Assembly: GCF_019218755.1 (NCBI RefSeq)
Contig: NZ_JAHUWZ010000005.1
Location: forward strand, 396,421-460,420
Direction of reading: 5' to 3'
Length of the DNA: 64,000 bases
Source: Acidovorax sp. sif1233
GTDB lineage: Bacteria > Pseudomonadota > Gammaproteobacteria > Burkholderiales > Burkholderiaceae_C
Shown: piece after piece, positions 36,113 to 44,744 of the stretch
Layout of the letters: each line of letters opens with the position of its first letter
Numbering within the stretch: position 1 is the stretch's first letter
Translations under genes and position numbers: made by a program
The notes under the pieces: model-generated
What the model was told of the DNA's origin: nothing
Seen by the model: only the letters and a program-made list of their open reading frames with translations
The model's database searches: none

Positions 36113-37077
36113 TGGAAAACAAATCACACGCCCTCGCCGCAGGCATCTTCGTGCTGGTGGTGGCCGCCATGCTGGCGGGCCTGGCCATCTGGCTCACGCG
36201 CGACAACGCCAACTACGAGCAGTACGAGCTGTCCACCAAGGACGGCGTGAGCGGCCTGCAGCCCCAGGCCACCGTCCGCTACAAGGGCGTGGCCGTGGGC
36301 AAGGTCACGCGCATCGGATTCGACCCCCAGGTCACCGGCAACGTGCTGATCCGCATCGCCGTCAACGAACAGGCGCCCATCAGCCCCACCACCTTCGCCG
36401 TGCTGGGCTACCAGGGCGTCACGGGCCTGGCCCATGTGCAGCTGGACGACGCCGACAAGCCCTATCCCGAACTGCCGCCCGGCCCCAGCGGGCTGCCCCG
36501 CCTGCCGCTCAAGCCCTCGCCGTTTGGCAAGCTCGCCGAGCAGGCGCCGGCCATCCTGGCGCAGGTGGAGGAGGCCACGCGCCGCATCAACCAGCTGCTG
36601 GGCGACACCAACCAGCAAAAGCTCACCGAAGCCCTCGCCAACATCGGCCAGGCCGCGGGCAGCGTCAACACCCTGACCCAGCGGCTCGATGCCACCGTCG
36701 CGCAGCGGCTGGACCCGGCCCTGGCCGCGCTGCCGCCGCTGGCCAGCGACGCGCGCAAGACGCTGCAGTCGCTGCAGCAGGCCGGCGCCAGCGTGACGTC
36801 CCTGGCCGCCGACGTCAGCAAGACCACCCAGCGCCTGGGCGCGGAGGGCGGCCCCATCGACCAGATCACCATCGGCACGCAGTCCCTCGCCCGCGCGGCC
36901 GACCAGTTCGGCGCCTCCACGCTGCCGCGCCTGAACCGCGCCGCCGACGACACGTCGCGCGCAGCCCGCCAGCTCGGCCGCACGGCGGGCGGCGTCACCG
37001 ACAACCCGCAGCTGTTCATCTATGGGTCCGGCCGCATACCGCCCGGCCCCGGCGAGCCCGGCTTTGCGGCACCGTGA
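36112..37077 (+). CDS. mlaD: MCE-domain lipid-binding protein (MlaD)
   Basis: A 321-residue protein with one N-terminal membrane anchor (about 8-29, LAAGIFVLVVAAMLAGLAIW) and a periplasmic MCE domain at about 38-118 (YKGVAVGKVTRIGFDP, GYQGVTGLAHVQLDD). A long helical tail follows (about 140-290), so it is larger than classical MlaD and may form a needle or tube like the longer MCE proteins. The start ATG overlaps the mlaF stop. Confidence 0.9.
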   Translation: MENKSHALAAGIFVLVVAAMLAGLAIWLTRDNANYEQYELSTKDGVSGLQPQATVRYKGVAVGKVTRIGFDPQVTGNVLIRIAVNEQAPISPTTFAVLGYQGVTGLAHVQLDDADKPYPELPPGPSGLPRLPLKPSPFGKLAEQAPAILAQVEEATRRINQLLGDTNQQKLTEALANIGQAAGSVNTLTQRLDATVAQRLDPALAALPPLASDARKTLQSLQQAGASVTSLAADVSKTTQRLGAEGGPIDQITIGTQSLARAADQFGASTLPRLNRAADDTSRAARQLGRTAGGVTDNPQLFIYGSGRIPPGPGEPGFAAP

Positions 37078-37086
37078 GGAGTGTTC

Positions 37087-37146
37087 ATGAAAAATGCTAT
37101 TAAAAACGTAGCTGCCGGCGCCTTCCAGAAAAGCGCTGGCGGCCTG
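37087..37146 (+). repeat. Family A palindromic repeat, copy 5 (inside lipoprotein coding sequence)
   Basis: AAAACGTAGCTGCCGGCGCC, then TTCCAGA, then AAAGCGCTGGCGGCC. It is plus-oriented and encodes the N-region of the lipoprotein signal. The left arm is altered (GGCGCC for AGCGCTTG). Confidence 0.75.
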
Positions 37147-37794
37147 CTGGGCGGCATGGTTCTGGTGGTGGTGATCGGCCTGGCCGGCTGCTCGGCCCTG
37201 CCCAGTCCGCCCTCGCGCCCCGTGCTGTACGACTTTGGCCCCGGCCCGGTGGCCCCGGCGCTGGCCGACCGCCGGGCACCGCTGCAGCCCCTGGCCCTGG
37301 CCGACGTGGAGGCGCCCGGCCTGCCCGAGGGCAGCAATGCCGTGCTCTACCGCCTGGGCTATGCCGACGCCCAGCAGCTGCGCCCCTACAGCCAGGCCCG
37401 CTGGAGCCAGCCCCCCGCCCAGCTGCTGCAGCAGCGGCTGCGCGAGCAGCTGGGCCAGCGGCGCGCCATCCTCAAGGCCGACGACGGTGCGGCCCAGGCG
37501 CGCGACGCCAGCCAGGGCGGCCGGCTGCCCCCGGTGCTGCGCGTGGAGCTGGAGGAATTCAGCCACCTCTTCGCCAGCCCCACCGAAAGCGCTGGCGTGG
37601 TGCGCCTGCGTGCCACGGTGGTGGAGCTGACGCTGGCGGGCGAGTCGCTGCGCGGCCAGCGTGTGTTCATCGTGCGCACCCCGGCGCCCAGCGCCGACGC
37701 GGCCGGCGGCGTGAAGGCCCTGGCGGAGGCCTCCACACAGGTCGCCCAGGAGCTGGCGGACTGGCTGGAACAGGTGACGCGGCGCACGAACTGA
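37087..37794 (+). CDS. ABC-type transport auxiliary lipoprotein (PqiC-like)
   Basis: A 235-residue lipoprotein. ATG 37087 is preferred over the GTG at 37081 because GAGGA is well placed before it. The lipobox is VVIGLAGC, with lipidated Cys35. The mature part resembles the auxiliary lipoprotein family found with MCE transporters (VLYRLGYADAQQLRPYSQARW and RLRATVVELTLAGESLRGQR), likely an outer-membrane partner of MlaD. Oddly, the first 20 residues of the signal sequence (KNAIKNVAAGAFQKSAGG) are encoded by family A repeat copy 5. The n-region is therefore unusually long. Last gene of the mla operon. Confidence 0.85.
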   Translation: MKNAIKNVAAGAFQKSAGGLLGGMVLVVVIGLAGCSALPSPPSRPVLYDFGPGPVAPALADRRAPLQPLALADVEAPGLPEGSNAVLYRLGYADAQQLRPYSQARWSQPPAQLLQQRLREQLGQRRAILKADDGAAQARDASQGGRLPPVLRVELEEFSHLFASPTESAGVVRLRATVVELTLAGESLRGQRVFIVRTPAPSADAAGGVKALAEASTQVAQELADWLEQVTRRTN

Positions 37795-37916
37795 GCTGCC
37801 GGGGGCACCACCGGTCCCCGCCCGTGCGCCCTCTCGCGGCGCGCGCGCTCCCGGGCCCCCCGCGCCATCCGCTCGCGGCAGCGGCGTTCGCCGCGCGGTG
37901 TGGTGCCTGGCCCGCG

Positions 37917-39293
37917 TCAGGACCGCGGGGGCGGCGGGGCCGTGCCCGGCTCGATCCCCGTCACCACACGCGCATACCGTGCAAAGCTCCAGTACGCCCA
38001 GGCCCAGTCGAGCAGCACCACCAGCCGGTTGCGGAAGCCGATCAGGAAATACACGTGCGCAAACAGCCAGAACAGCCAGGCAAAGTAGCCCGAGAACCGC
38101 ACCGGCCCCGCGGGTGAGGTGAGGTCCACCACGGCGGAGTTGCGGCCGATGGTGGCGAGGTTGCCGTAGTCGCGGTAGCGAAACGCTTGCGTGGCCTGGC
38201 CGCGCAGGCGGCGCATGATGTTGGCGGCCGCCGCGCGGCCCATCTGCTTGGCGCCGGGCGAGACGCCGGGCACCGGCCGGGGAGGCTGGCCGGGCGCGTG
38301 GCTCTGGGCGGCGGCAAGGTCGCCGATCACGCTGATCTCCGGGTGGCCGGGCAGCGTGAGGTCGGGCGCCACGACCACGCGGCCCGCGCGGTCGGTGGTG
38401 CAGCCGGTGGCCTCGGCCAGATGGCGGCCCAGCGGGGAGGCCGCCACCCCGGCCGCCCAGATGATGCATTTGCTCTTGATTTGATAGCTGACTGCGCTTG
38501 ATGAGTCAGCGTCAGGGGGTGATTCAACCCTCAGGCCGTCACCGTCGATGGTGGTGACGCGGGCTTGCAGGCGCACTTCCACGCCCAGTTTTTCCAGCTG
38601 CTCCCTGGCGCGCTGGCTCAGTGCTTCCGGCATGGCCTGCAGCACCCGCGTGCCGCCTTCGAGCAGGATGATCCTGGCGCTGGCCGGGTCGATGTGGCGG
38701 AATTCGCCCGGCAGCGTGTGGCGCGCGATCTCGGCCAGGGTGCCCGCCATCTCCACGCCGGTGGGCCCGGCGCCCACGACCACGAAGTTGAGCCAGTCGG
38801 CGCGGCGGACGGGGTCGGGCTCCTTCTCGGCGGCCTCGAAGGCCAGCAGGATGCGGCGGCGGATCTCGAAGGCATCGTCCAGCGTCTTGAGCCCGGGCGC
38901 GTGCGTGGCCCACGCATCCTGGCCGAAGTAGCTGTGCGTGGCGCCGGCCGCGACGATGAGGTGGTCGTACGGCAGGGGGGCGGAGGGATGGGGGCCGTCC
39001 TTCAGATACACGGTGCGCGCCGCCACGTCGATGTGCGTGACCTCCCCGAGCAAGGTGGTGGCGTTGGGCTGCTGGCGGAACAGGTGGCGGATGGGGGCCG
39101 CGATGGCGGGGGCCGACAGACCGGCGGTGGCCACCTGGTACAGCAGCGGCTGGAAGAGGTGGTGGTTGGTCTTGTCGACCAGGGTGATGTCCACGGCCGC
39201 GCCGCGCAGCGCCCGGGCGGCTTCCAGGCCGCCGAAGCCGCAGCCGATGATGACGACGCGGGGGCGGGACGAAGGGGTGGAGGCTGGGGTCAT
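37917..39293 (-). CDS. ndh: Type II NADH dehydrogenase (NAD(P)/FAD-dependent oxidoreductase)
   Basis: 458 residues from ATG 39293. The N-terminal FAD-binding motif is VVIIGCGFGGLEAARAL, the NAD-binding motif FVVVGAGPTGVEMAGTLAE, and the second FAD motif ISVIGDLAA. The C-terminus has hydrophobic and aromatic stretches (FAWLFWLFAHVYFLIGF) that attach it to the inner membrane. It passes electrons from NADH to quinone without pumping protons. An unusual insertion of about 16 residues (PDADSSSAVSYQIKSK) stands just before CIIWAAGV and is encoded by family A repeat copy 6. Confidence 0.9.
   Translation of the reverse strand: MTPASTPSSRPRVVIIGCGFGGLEAARALRGAAVDITLVDKTNHHLFQPLLYQVATAGLSAPAIAAPIRHLFRQQPNATTLLGEVTHIDVAARTVYLKDGPHPSAPLPYDHLIVAAGATHSYFGQDAWATHAPGLKTLDDAFEIRRRILLAFEAAEKEPDPVRRADWLNFVVVGAGPTGVEMAGTLAEIARHTLPGEFRHIDPASARIILLEGGTRVLQAMPEALSQRAREQLEKLGVEVRLQARVTTIDGDGLRVESPPDADSSSAVSYQIKSKCIIWAAGVAASPLGRHLAEATGCTTDRAGRVVVAPDLTLPGHPEISVIGDLAAAQSHAPGQPPRPVPGVSPGAKQMGRAAAANIMRRLRGQATQAFRYRDYGNLATIGRNSAVVDLTSPAGPVRFSGYFAWLFWLFAHVYFLIGFRNRLVVLLDWAWAYWSFARYARVVTGIEPGTAPPPPRS
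38467..38520 (+). repeat. Family A palindromic repeat, copy 6 (inside ndh)
   Basis: TTTGATAGCTGACTGCGCTTG, spacer ATGAG, right arm TCAGCGTCAGGGGG. The right arm has degenerated but the TAGCT and GCGCTTG core are clear. It is antisense to ndh and in frame with it. Confidence 0.75.
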
Positions 39294-39325
39294 GCCCCCA
39301 TTATTGGGGCACCGCCCGCGCCGCT

Positions 39326-40765
39326 TCAGGGAGGGCCCATGAACCCCATGTCCACCGGATAGTCGGGCCGGCCGGCGGCGGCGCCGAAGTGCGTGATGTT
39401 GGGCAGCACGCCGGCCATTTGGCTGTCGGCCACGCCAAACCACCTGGCCAGGGTGGCCGCGTACTGGTCCACCGAGGTGGTGGGCAGCAGGCGGCCCTGG
39501 CCCACGTGCCACTGGTCCTCGGGGGCCGCGGTGTTGGTGATGCTCACGGGCGGTGCGCTGCCGTAGAACGCCTTGCCCTTGACGGCGCCGCCCACCACCA
39601 GGTGGTGGCTGCCCCAGCCGTGGTCCGAGCCGTCGCCGTTGGAGCTCAGCGTGCGGCCGAAGTCCGACGCGGTGAACGCGGTCACCTTGTCGGCCACGCC
39701 CAGTTCCACCGTGGCGCTGTGGAAGGCCGTCAGGGCGTCGCTCACGCGCTGCATCAGCAAGGGCTGCTGCGAGATCAGGTTGTCGTGCAGGTCGAACCCG
39801 CCCAGCGACACCATGAACACCTGGCGCTTGCTGCCCAGCGCGTTGCGCGAGCCGATGAGGCGGGCCACCATCTTGAGCTGGTCGGCCAGCGAATTGTTGG
39901 CGGGGAACGGCGTGCCCAGCGTGGTGCCGGCCAGCGCGCCGGTGATCTGGCTTTCGGACGTGACCGCGCGGGTGGTCACGCGGGTGTACTCGTTCTCCAG
40001 CGTGTGCGCGCTGGGCTGCTGGATGAGCGCCGACAGCGCGCCGCGCACCGCGCTGGACCCGTAGACATTGTTCTTCACGCCGTTGATGGCCACGGCGCCG
40101 TTCGTGCTGACCTGGTATTGCAGGGCCGAGTCGCCCGAGAGGAACACCGCGTTGCCGGTGACGGCGATGCAGGTGAACAGCGAGTTGCCGTTGGACGAGA
40201 GTGCCAGGTCGCCGATGTTGCCGCCCCAGCCCACGGTGGAGCCCTCGGGCGAGGACGACTGCCACACCGACTGCTGGTCGTTGTGCGAGAACAGCTTGGG
40301 CGGGACGGGGTAGGCCTTGCGGTCGGGGCTGTTGTACTGTGCGCGCGTCAGGGGCACGACCAGCGGGCCGACGTTCAGCTGCACGGCGGCCTTGCCGCTG
40401 TTGAACAGGCCCGCCAGCCCGGTCATGGCGGGGTGCAGCGCGTATTGGCGCCCGTCGGGCAGCGGCGTGGAGGGGTTGAGCAGCGTGGGCGTGAGCGAGG
40501 CCTTGGGCAGCGCGATGCTGCCGCGGATGGCGCTGTAGCGGCCGTGGCTGGCGTCGTCGTAGGTGACCACGGTGTTGGCGTAGTCGTTGCCGCCATAGAG
40601 GAACACGCAGACCAGGGCCTTGTAGTCGTTGGCCGCGAAGGCGGCTGCCTCGCCCATCGCGGCGAGGTTCATCGCGAAGGGCAGGGCCGTGCCCGCCAGG
40701 CCCAGCTGGGTGGAGCGGCGCAGGAACGCGCGGCGGGTGTGGAGTTCGGGTTGAAGCAGGTGCAT
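39326..40765 (-). CDS. DUF1501 family exported protein
   Basis: 479 residues from ATG 40765. A twin-arginine-type leader (TRRAFLRRSTQLGLAG) suggests Tat export. DUF1501 hallmarks are CVFLYGGNDYANTVV, the FTASDFGRTLSSNGDGSDHG region and HHLVVGG. DUF1501 resembles sulfatase/alkaline-phosphatase-fold proteins, but the function is unknown. It lies 35 bases downstream of a DUF1800 gene on the same strand, the usual pairing for these families. It is followed by ndh. Confidence 0.88.
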   Translation of the reverse strand: MHLLQPELHTRRAFLRRSTQLGLAGTALPFAMNLAAMGEAAAFAANDYKALVCVFLYGGNDYANTVVTYDDASHGRYSAIRGSIALPKASLTPTLLNPSTPLPDGRQYALHPAMTGLAGLFNSGKAAVQLNVGPLVVPLTRAQYNSPDRKAYPVPPKLFSHNDQQSVWQSSSPEGSTVGWGGNIGDLALSSNGNSLFTCIAVTGNAVFLSGDSALQYQVSTNGAVAINGVKNNVYGSSAVRGALSALIQQPSAHTLENEYTRVTTRAVTSESQITGALAGTTLGTPFPANNSLADQLKMVARLIGSRNALGSKRQVFMVSLGGFDLHDNLISQQPLLMQRVSDALTAFHSATVELGVADKVTAFTASDFGRTLSSNGDGSDHGWGSHHLVVGGAVKGKAFYGSAPPVSITNTAAPEDQWHVGQGRLLPTTSVDQYAATLARWFGVADSQMAGVLPNITHFGAAAGRPDYPVDMGFMGPP

Positions 40766-40800
40766 GGCGTGGCTTCTCGGGTGCGGTCCGGGCTTGTTGC

Positions 40801-42705
40801 TTATTTCTGGATGAGGTACTCGGCCGAGGCCATGACCAGGAAGACGGCGGCCGCCACGCGGTCGCGCCGGACGTTGTCCGCGCTGGCCGCGGTGACGTTG
40901 GTGGCCTTGAGCGCATCGGTGATGAGCTTGACGGTGCCGGCCGAGAGCTGGCCCGCGCACATGAGCAGGTTGATGCGCGCGACGAGCGCGTCCGCGTCGG
41001 CGACCAGCGCCAGTTCCTGCGCGTAGCTGGCCTTCAGGTCGAAGCCGTTGTTGGCGGTGCTGGCGTTGTGGGGCAGCTCCGGCGCGTTCACGAAGATGCC
41101 GTTGCGGATCACGCCCTGCATGAAGTTGAGGTAGCCGCCCACGCTGCTTTCGTTGACCAGCTGGAACTCGGGCGCCACCGCGCCATTGGCCGCCAGCGCG
41201 GTGGACGGCGGGATGTAGCCGGGCCGAAAGAAGTTGAACACCGAGGGCGAGCGCAGCGGGCTTTGCCCCAGCCGCGAGCCCGGGTCGCTGAAGTTGCCGA
41301 TCTTCCAGCTGCCCTGGGCCGACTCCAGCCCGAAGGTGCGGCCCCACTGGACAAACCGCAGCATGGGCTCGCGCAGCTTGCCAAACCCGGGCTGGGCGAG
41401 GCCGGCGGGCGCGCGCGCCTCGTCGTCGAGCAGGATGGCGCGGACCACCGCGCGCATGTCGCCGCGCACGCCGGCACCGTTGTTGTTGAAGGCGGCGGTC
41501 ACGCGCGCCACGTAGGCGGGCGAGGGGTTGCTGGTGACCAGCCGCTGGATGAGCTGCTTGCCGATGAACGGGCCCACGTTGGGGTGGTTGAACAGGGTGT
41601 CCAGCGCCGTCTTGAGGGCCGCCGCGCCCGGCGTGCCGGCCGGGATGGTGGTGCCCAGGAAGGAGGCCGCCAGCGTGGAATGGCGCGACTCGGTGAGCGC
41701 CATCGGCAGGCGCGCGAAGGTGGTGCCGGGCACGACGCGCGTGGTTCCCGGCACGGTGGTCGGCGTGTTCTGCGACTGGTCGTAGTCGTAGCCGGTGAAC
41801 ACGCGCGCCAGGTTGGTCACGTCGCTTTGCGTGTAGCTGTCGATGGGCTTGCCCGCGCTGTCGCGCTGGGGCGTGCCATCGGGGTTGAGCAGTACCAGGC
41901 CGATCGACATGAGCTGCATCACCTCGCGCGCGTAGTTCTCGTCGGGCTGGCGGCCGGTGGCGGCGTTTTCCTTCTGGTTGCCGCGCGTATTGAGGTAGTA
42001 GCCCATGGCCGCGTTGAGCGTCACGTCCTGCAGCAGGTTGCGGTAGTTGCCGAACGCGTTGGCCACCAGCTGGTCCCAGTACCACGCGAGGGCATGGCTG
42101 CGCCAGCTCAGGTCCAGGCCCGAGAGCGACACCACGCAGATCTCCGACAGCGCGAGCGCCACCCGCTTGCGCACCCCGTCGCTGGACTGCAGGAGCTGGT
42201 GCCAGATCATGTAGTCGCCCGGGTAGGTGTTGTCGTAGTAGGCCGTGTCCTTGTTGACGTCGGCGTAGCCGCGCTGGTTCAGCCAGTCCCAGCCGCTCAG
42301 CGACGGGGGGGCGCTGAACTGGCTCTCCAGCCAGCTGGCGTAGGTGGTGGAACGCAGGGCGGCGATGTCCGCGGTGGAGGCGGAGAACTGGGCCTGCAGC
42401 AGGAAGCGCGCGGCCTCCGCGTCCGTCAGCGGCGCCGTGTGGGTTGCGCCGGGCAGCGCGGAACCGGCGCCCGGGCTGGCTGTCGTGCCTTCTTCCCCGC
42501 CACCTCCGCCACCGCCGCAGGCCGCCAGCGCCGCGGATGCGGCCAGCCCGGCCAGCAGGGGAAGGGGGTTCTTCGTGTTTTGGGAAGAAACGGCGGCCGG
42601 CGCGGGGTGGCGCGGGCTGTCTTGTGCCTCGCCCGCAGTCTGCGTTGCGGAAGGCGCCTCGGAGGTGGTGTGCATGGATCGTGGGGGGTGAAGGTGCGCG
42701 TTCAA
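40801..42705 (-). CDS. DUF1800 family lipoprotein
   Basis: 634 residues from ATG 42705; ATG 42675 is also possible. A long N-terminal region precedes a lipobox (ASAALAAC) followed by a poly-Gly stretch. The DUF1800 signature DENYAREVMQLMSIGLVLLN is clear, with the RAILLDDEARAP and SPSVFNFFRPGY segments of the family. Function unknown. It pairs with the DUF1501 gene in one operon. The exported, lipid-anchored DUF1800 and Tat-exported DUF1501 probably act together in the periplasm. That is inference from conserved pairing. Confidence 0.88.
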   Translation of the reverse strand: MNAHLHPPRSMHTTSEAPSATQTAGEAQDSPRHPAPAAVSSQNTKNPLPLLAGLAASAALAACGGGGGGGEEGTTASPGAGSALPGATHTAPLTDAEAARFLLQAQFSASTADIAALRSTTYASWLESQFSAPPSLSGWDWLNQRGYADVNKDTAYYDNTYPGDYMIWHQLLQSSDGVRKRVALALSEICVVSLSGLDLSWRSHALAWYWDQLVANAFGNYRNLLQDVTLNAAMGYYLNTRGNQKENAATGRQPDENYAREVMQLMSIGLVLLNPDGTPQRDSAGKPIDSYTQSDVTNLARVFTGYDYDQSQNTPTTVPGTTRVVPGTTFARLPMALTESRHSTLAASFLGTTIPAGTPGAAALKTALDTLFNHPNVGPFIGKQLIQRLVTSNPSPAYVARVTAAFNNNGAGVRGDMRAVVRAILLDDEARAPAGLAQPGFGKLREPMLRFVQWGRTFGLESAQGSWKIGNFSDPGSRLGQSPLRSPSVFNFFRPGYIPPSTALAANGAVAPEFQLVNESSVGGYLNFMQGVIRNGIFVNAPELPHNASTANNGFDLKASYAQELALVADADALVARINLLMCAGQLSAGTVKLITDALKATNVTAASADNVRRDRVAAAVFLVMASAEYLIQK

Positions 42706-43035
42706 AACCAGCGCATTTCAGGACTTCACCACATGCCGTTGCGGCGTGGAAACACAAGCGTTACCAAACGAAACAGCTTGCTGGGAAGGGGCCGCGCGTA
42801 ACAGTGGAGCAGTGATGGCAAATTGCAACACTTTGTTGGCCGCTGGCGAGGGGAGCCGCCCTCGCCGCCGCGCCCTGTCCTTCAGCCGCCGTAGTCCTGT
42901 GCTGACGCGTGCTGCGTGGCATGGCCTACGGTCCCCGCCGCGAATCATTTCTAGAGTCAATCCCATCGCATCACGCACCTGTTCCACGCATTCCGGGTGG
43001 ATGGCTGACGCGAAATCTTTTCGAGGATGCACGCC
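42706..43035. other. Divergent intergenic region (DUF1800 / CsbD)
   Basis: 330 bases with no supported gene. It must hold the promoters for DUF1800 (minus) and csbD (plus). I see no clear -35/-10 pair, no repeat of either family and no obvious operator. Confidence 0.4.
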
Positions 43036-43254
43036 ATGAATGAAGACACCGTCAAGGGCAACTGGAAGCAGTTCAAGGGAAAAATTATCGAGCAGTGGGG
43101 CAAGCTCACGAATGACGATTTCGACGTCATCGACGGCAAGCGCGAACAGTTCCTGGGCAAGCTGCAGGAACGCCAGGGCATCGCCCGCGACGTGGCCGAG
43201 AAGCAGCTCAGCGACTGGCAGGCCCGCCACCCCGATTTCCGCTTCAACGACTGA
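43036..43254 (+). CDS. CsbD-like stress protein
   Basis: A 72-residue protein. ATG 43036 is preferred over ATG 43027 because GAGGA stands at the right distance only for the former. The CsbD family pattern is complete: MNEDTVKGNWKQFKGKIIEQ, WGKLTNDDFDVIDGKREQFL and KLQERQGI. It is small, cytoplasmic and charged, and such proteins are induced by general or osmotic stress. It lies 69 bases upstream of an exported Cys-repeat protein and may share its regulation. Confidence 0.92.
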   Translation: MNEDTVKGNWKQFKGKIIEQWGKLTNDDFDVIDGKREQFLGKLQERQGIARDVAEKQLSDWQARHPDFRFND

Positions 43255-43323
43255 GGCCACGGCCCCTTCGTTTCCCGGCCCCTCCCTTCCTATTTCTATC
43301 CATTACCGATCGAGGAGAAACCC

Positions 43324-43905
43324 ATGAAATTCACCCGCACCCTGATGGCTTCTGTCGCAGCCGGCCTGCTGGCCACTTCCGCCTTCGCGCTGACGGACGC
43401 CGAATACAAGGCTGGCAAGGAACGCATTTCCGCCGACTACAAGGCCAGCAAGCAAAAGTGCGATGGCCTGCAAGGCAACGCCAAGGACATCTGTGTGAAG
43501 GAGGCCAAGGGCGCCGAGGACGTGGCCAAGGCCGAGCTCGACGCGCAGCACAAGCCCAGCCCCAAGGCCACGCGCAAGGTCGCCGACGCGCGGGCGGATG
43601 CGGCCTACGGCGTCGCCAAGGAAAAGTGCGACGACCTCAAGGGCAATGACAAGGACGTGTGCGAGAAGGATGCGAAGGCAGCCCGCGTGAAGGCCAAGGA
43701 AGATGCCAAGGTGGCCGAGACCCAGGCCAAGCCCGCGGACAACGCCGCCGAGAAGAACGCGGCGGTGGCCGAGGCCCGCAAGGATGCCAACGCCGAAAAG
43801 AACGATGCCGCCTACAAGGCCGCCAAGGAGCGCTGCGACGCGATGTCCGGCGACCTGAAGTCCAAGTGCGTGGATGACATGAAGCGCATGTACGGCAAGA
43901 GCTGA
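43324..43905 (+). CDS. Exported Lys/Ala-rich protein with three CX10C repeats
   Basis: 193 residues. A signal peptide (MASVAAGLLATSAFA) covers about 1-22. The mature protein repeats the unit YK(A)xK(E/Q)xCDxLxGxxKDxCxxxAK three times: CDGLQGNAKDIC, CDDLKGNDKDVC and CDAMSGDLKSKC. Between them lie Lys/Ala/Asp-rich helices. Each CX10C pair could be a disulfide in the periplasm. I know no assigned function; similar proteins are annotated as hypothetical or TolA-like. It follows csbD and ends in a good terminator. Confidence 0.8.
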   Translation: MKFTRTLMASVAAGLLATSAFALTDAEYKAGKERISADYKASKQKCDGLQGNAKDICVKEAKGAEDVAKAELDAQHKPSPKATRKVADARADAAYGVAKEKCDDLKGNDKDVCEKDAKAARVKAKEDAKVAETQAKPADNAAEKNAAVAEARKDANAEKNDAAYKAAKERCDAMSGDLKSKCVDDMKRMYGKS

Positions 43906-43937
43906 GCGCGCAGGGCCCCGGCCCGCGCCCACCCAGG

Positions 43938-43963
43938 AGCCCCGCCCCGTGCGGGGCTTTTTT
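43938..43963 (+). terminator. Rho-independent terminator after the CX10C protein
   Basis: AGCCCCG, loop CCCCGTG, CGGGGCT, then six T. It lies 33 bases after the stop codon. Confidence 0.9.
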
Positions 43964-44076
43964 CATGGGGATGGCCGCGGCCCTGGGGCGGAACCCTGAC
44001 CTGCATCAATATGCGGGCCGCCGCGAAAAACTAACCTCGCTCCCCTGTCTTTGACTTGGTGCACAAGGGGATTTGC

Positions 44077-44604
44077 ATGGCTCAACTCGAATGGTCCGAC
44101 GCCCTGGCCCTGGACCTGGCCCTGATGGACGACACCCACCGTGAGTTCGTCGACCTGCTGGCCGCCGTCGATGGCGCGGACGACGCGCGCCTGCTGGCTG
44201 CCTGGCAGGCGCTGGTGGAGCACACCGACCACCATTTCGCGCAGGAGGACGCCTGGATGGCCTCCACGCGCTTCGCATCGGGCAACTGCCACAGCATGCA
44301 GCACCGGGTGGTGCTGCAGGTGATGCGTGAAGGCACCGCGCGTGCGCAGCAGGGCGACCTCGCGGTGCTGCGCGTGATGGCCAGCGAACTGGCCCTGTGG
44401 TTTCCGCAGCATGCGCAGAGCATGGATGCCGCGCTGGCCCTGCACTTGCGCCGCGTGGGATTCGACCCCGTCTCGGGCGTGGTGCACGCCCCCGGGGCGC
44501 TGCCGGGCGAGCTGATCCACGGATGCGGCGGTGCGACCTGCTCGGAGGACGCGGGGGCTCCATCGCCCGCCGCCGCCTGCGCACCGCAGGAAGCGGTGGC
44601 CTGA
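44077..44604 (+). CDS. Bacteriohemerythrin
   Basis: 175 residues from ATG 44077, with AAGGGG six bases upstream. The hemerythrin di-iron ligand set is visible in order: H in DDTHREFVD, H and E in HTDHHFAQED, HxxxH in CHSMQHRV, and H with D in WFPQHAQSMD. The extra C-terminus (about 130-175) is Cys-, Gly- and Ala-rich and unlike the core. It binds oxygen reversibly, for storage, sensing or delivery. It is a single gene with its own start, and family A repeat copy 7 follows it. Confidence 0.9.
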   Translation: MAQLEWSDALALDLALMDDTHREFVDLLAAVDGADDARLLAAWQALVEHTDHHFAQEDAWMASTRFASGNCHSMQHRVVLQVMREGTARAQQGDLAVLRVMASELALWFPQHAQSMDAALALHLRRVGFDPVSGVVHAPGALPGELIHGCGGATCSEDAGAPSPAAACAPQEAVA

Positions 44605-44671
44605 CCTTTCTCCCGCCTGCCGGTGCGCCAGGCCCGGCCAGCCGCAATGGCCGGGATGGGCAATGCGCTTC

Positions 44672-44722
44672 TGTTTTGATAGCTGCCAGCGCTTGCCAAT
44701 CAAGCGATGGCGGCTATTTTCA
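44672..44722 (+). repeat. Family A palindromic repeat, copy 7
   Basis: TTTTGATAGCTGCCAGCGCTTG, spacer CCAAT, right arm CAAGCGATGGCGGC, tail TATTTTCATCAAG. It lies between the convergent hemerythrin and the small gene at 44745-45068. Confidence 0.9.
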
Positions 44723-44744
44723 TCAAGAACCCGGCGCCGGGCAC

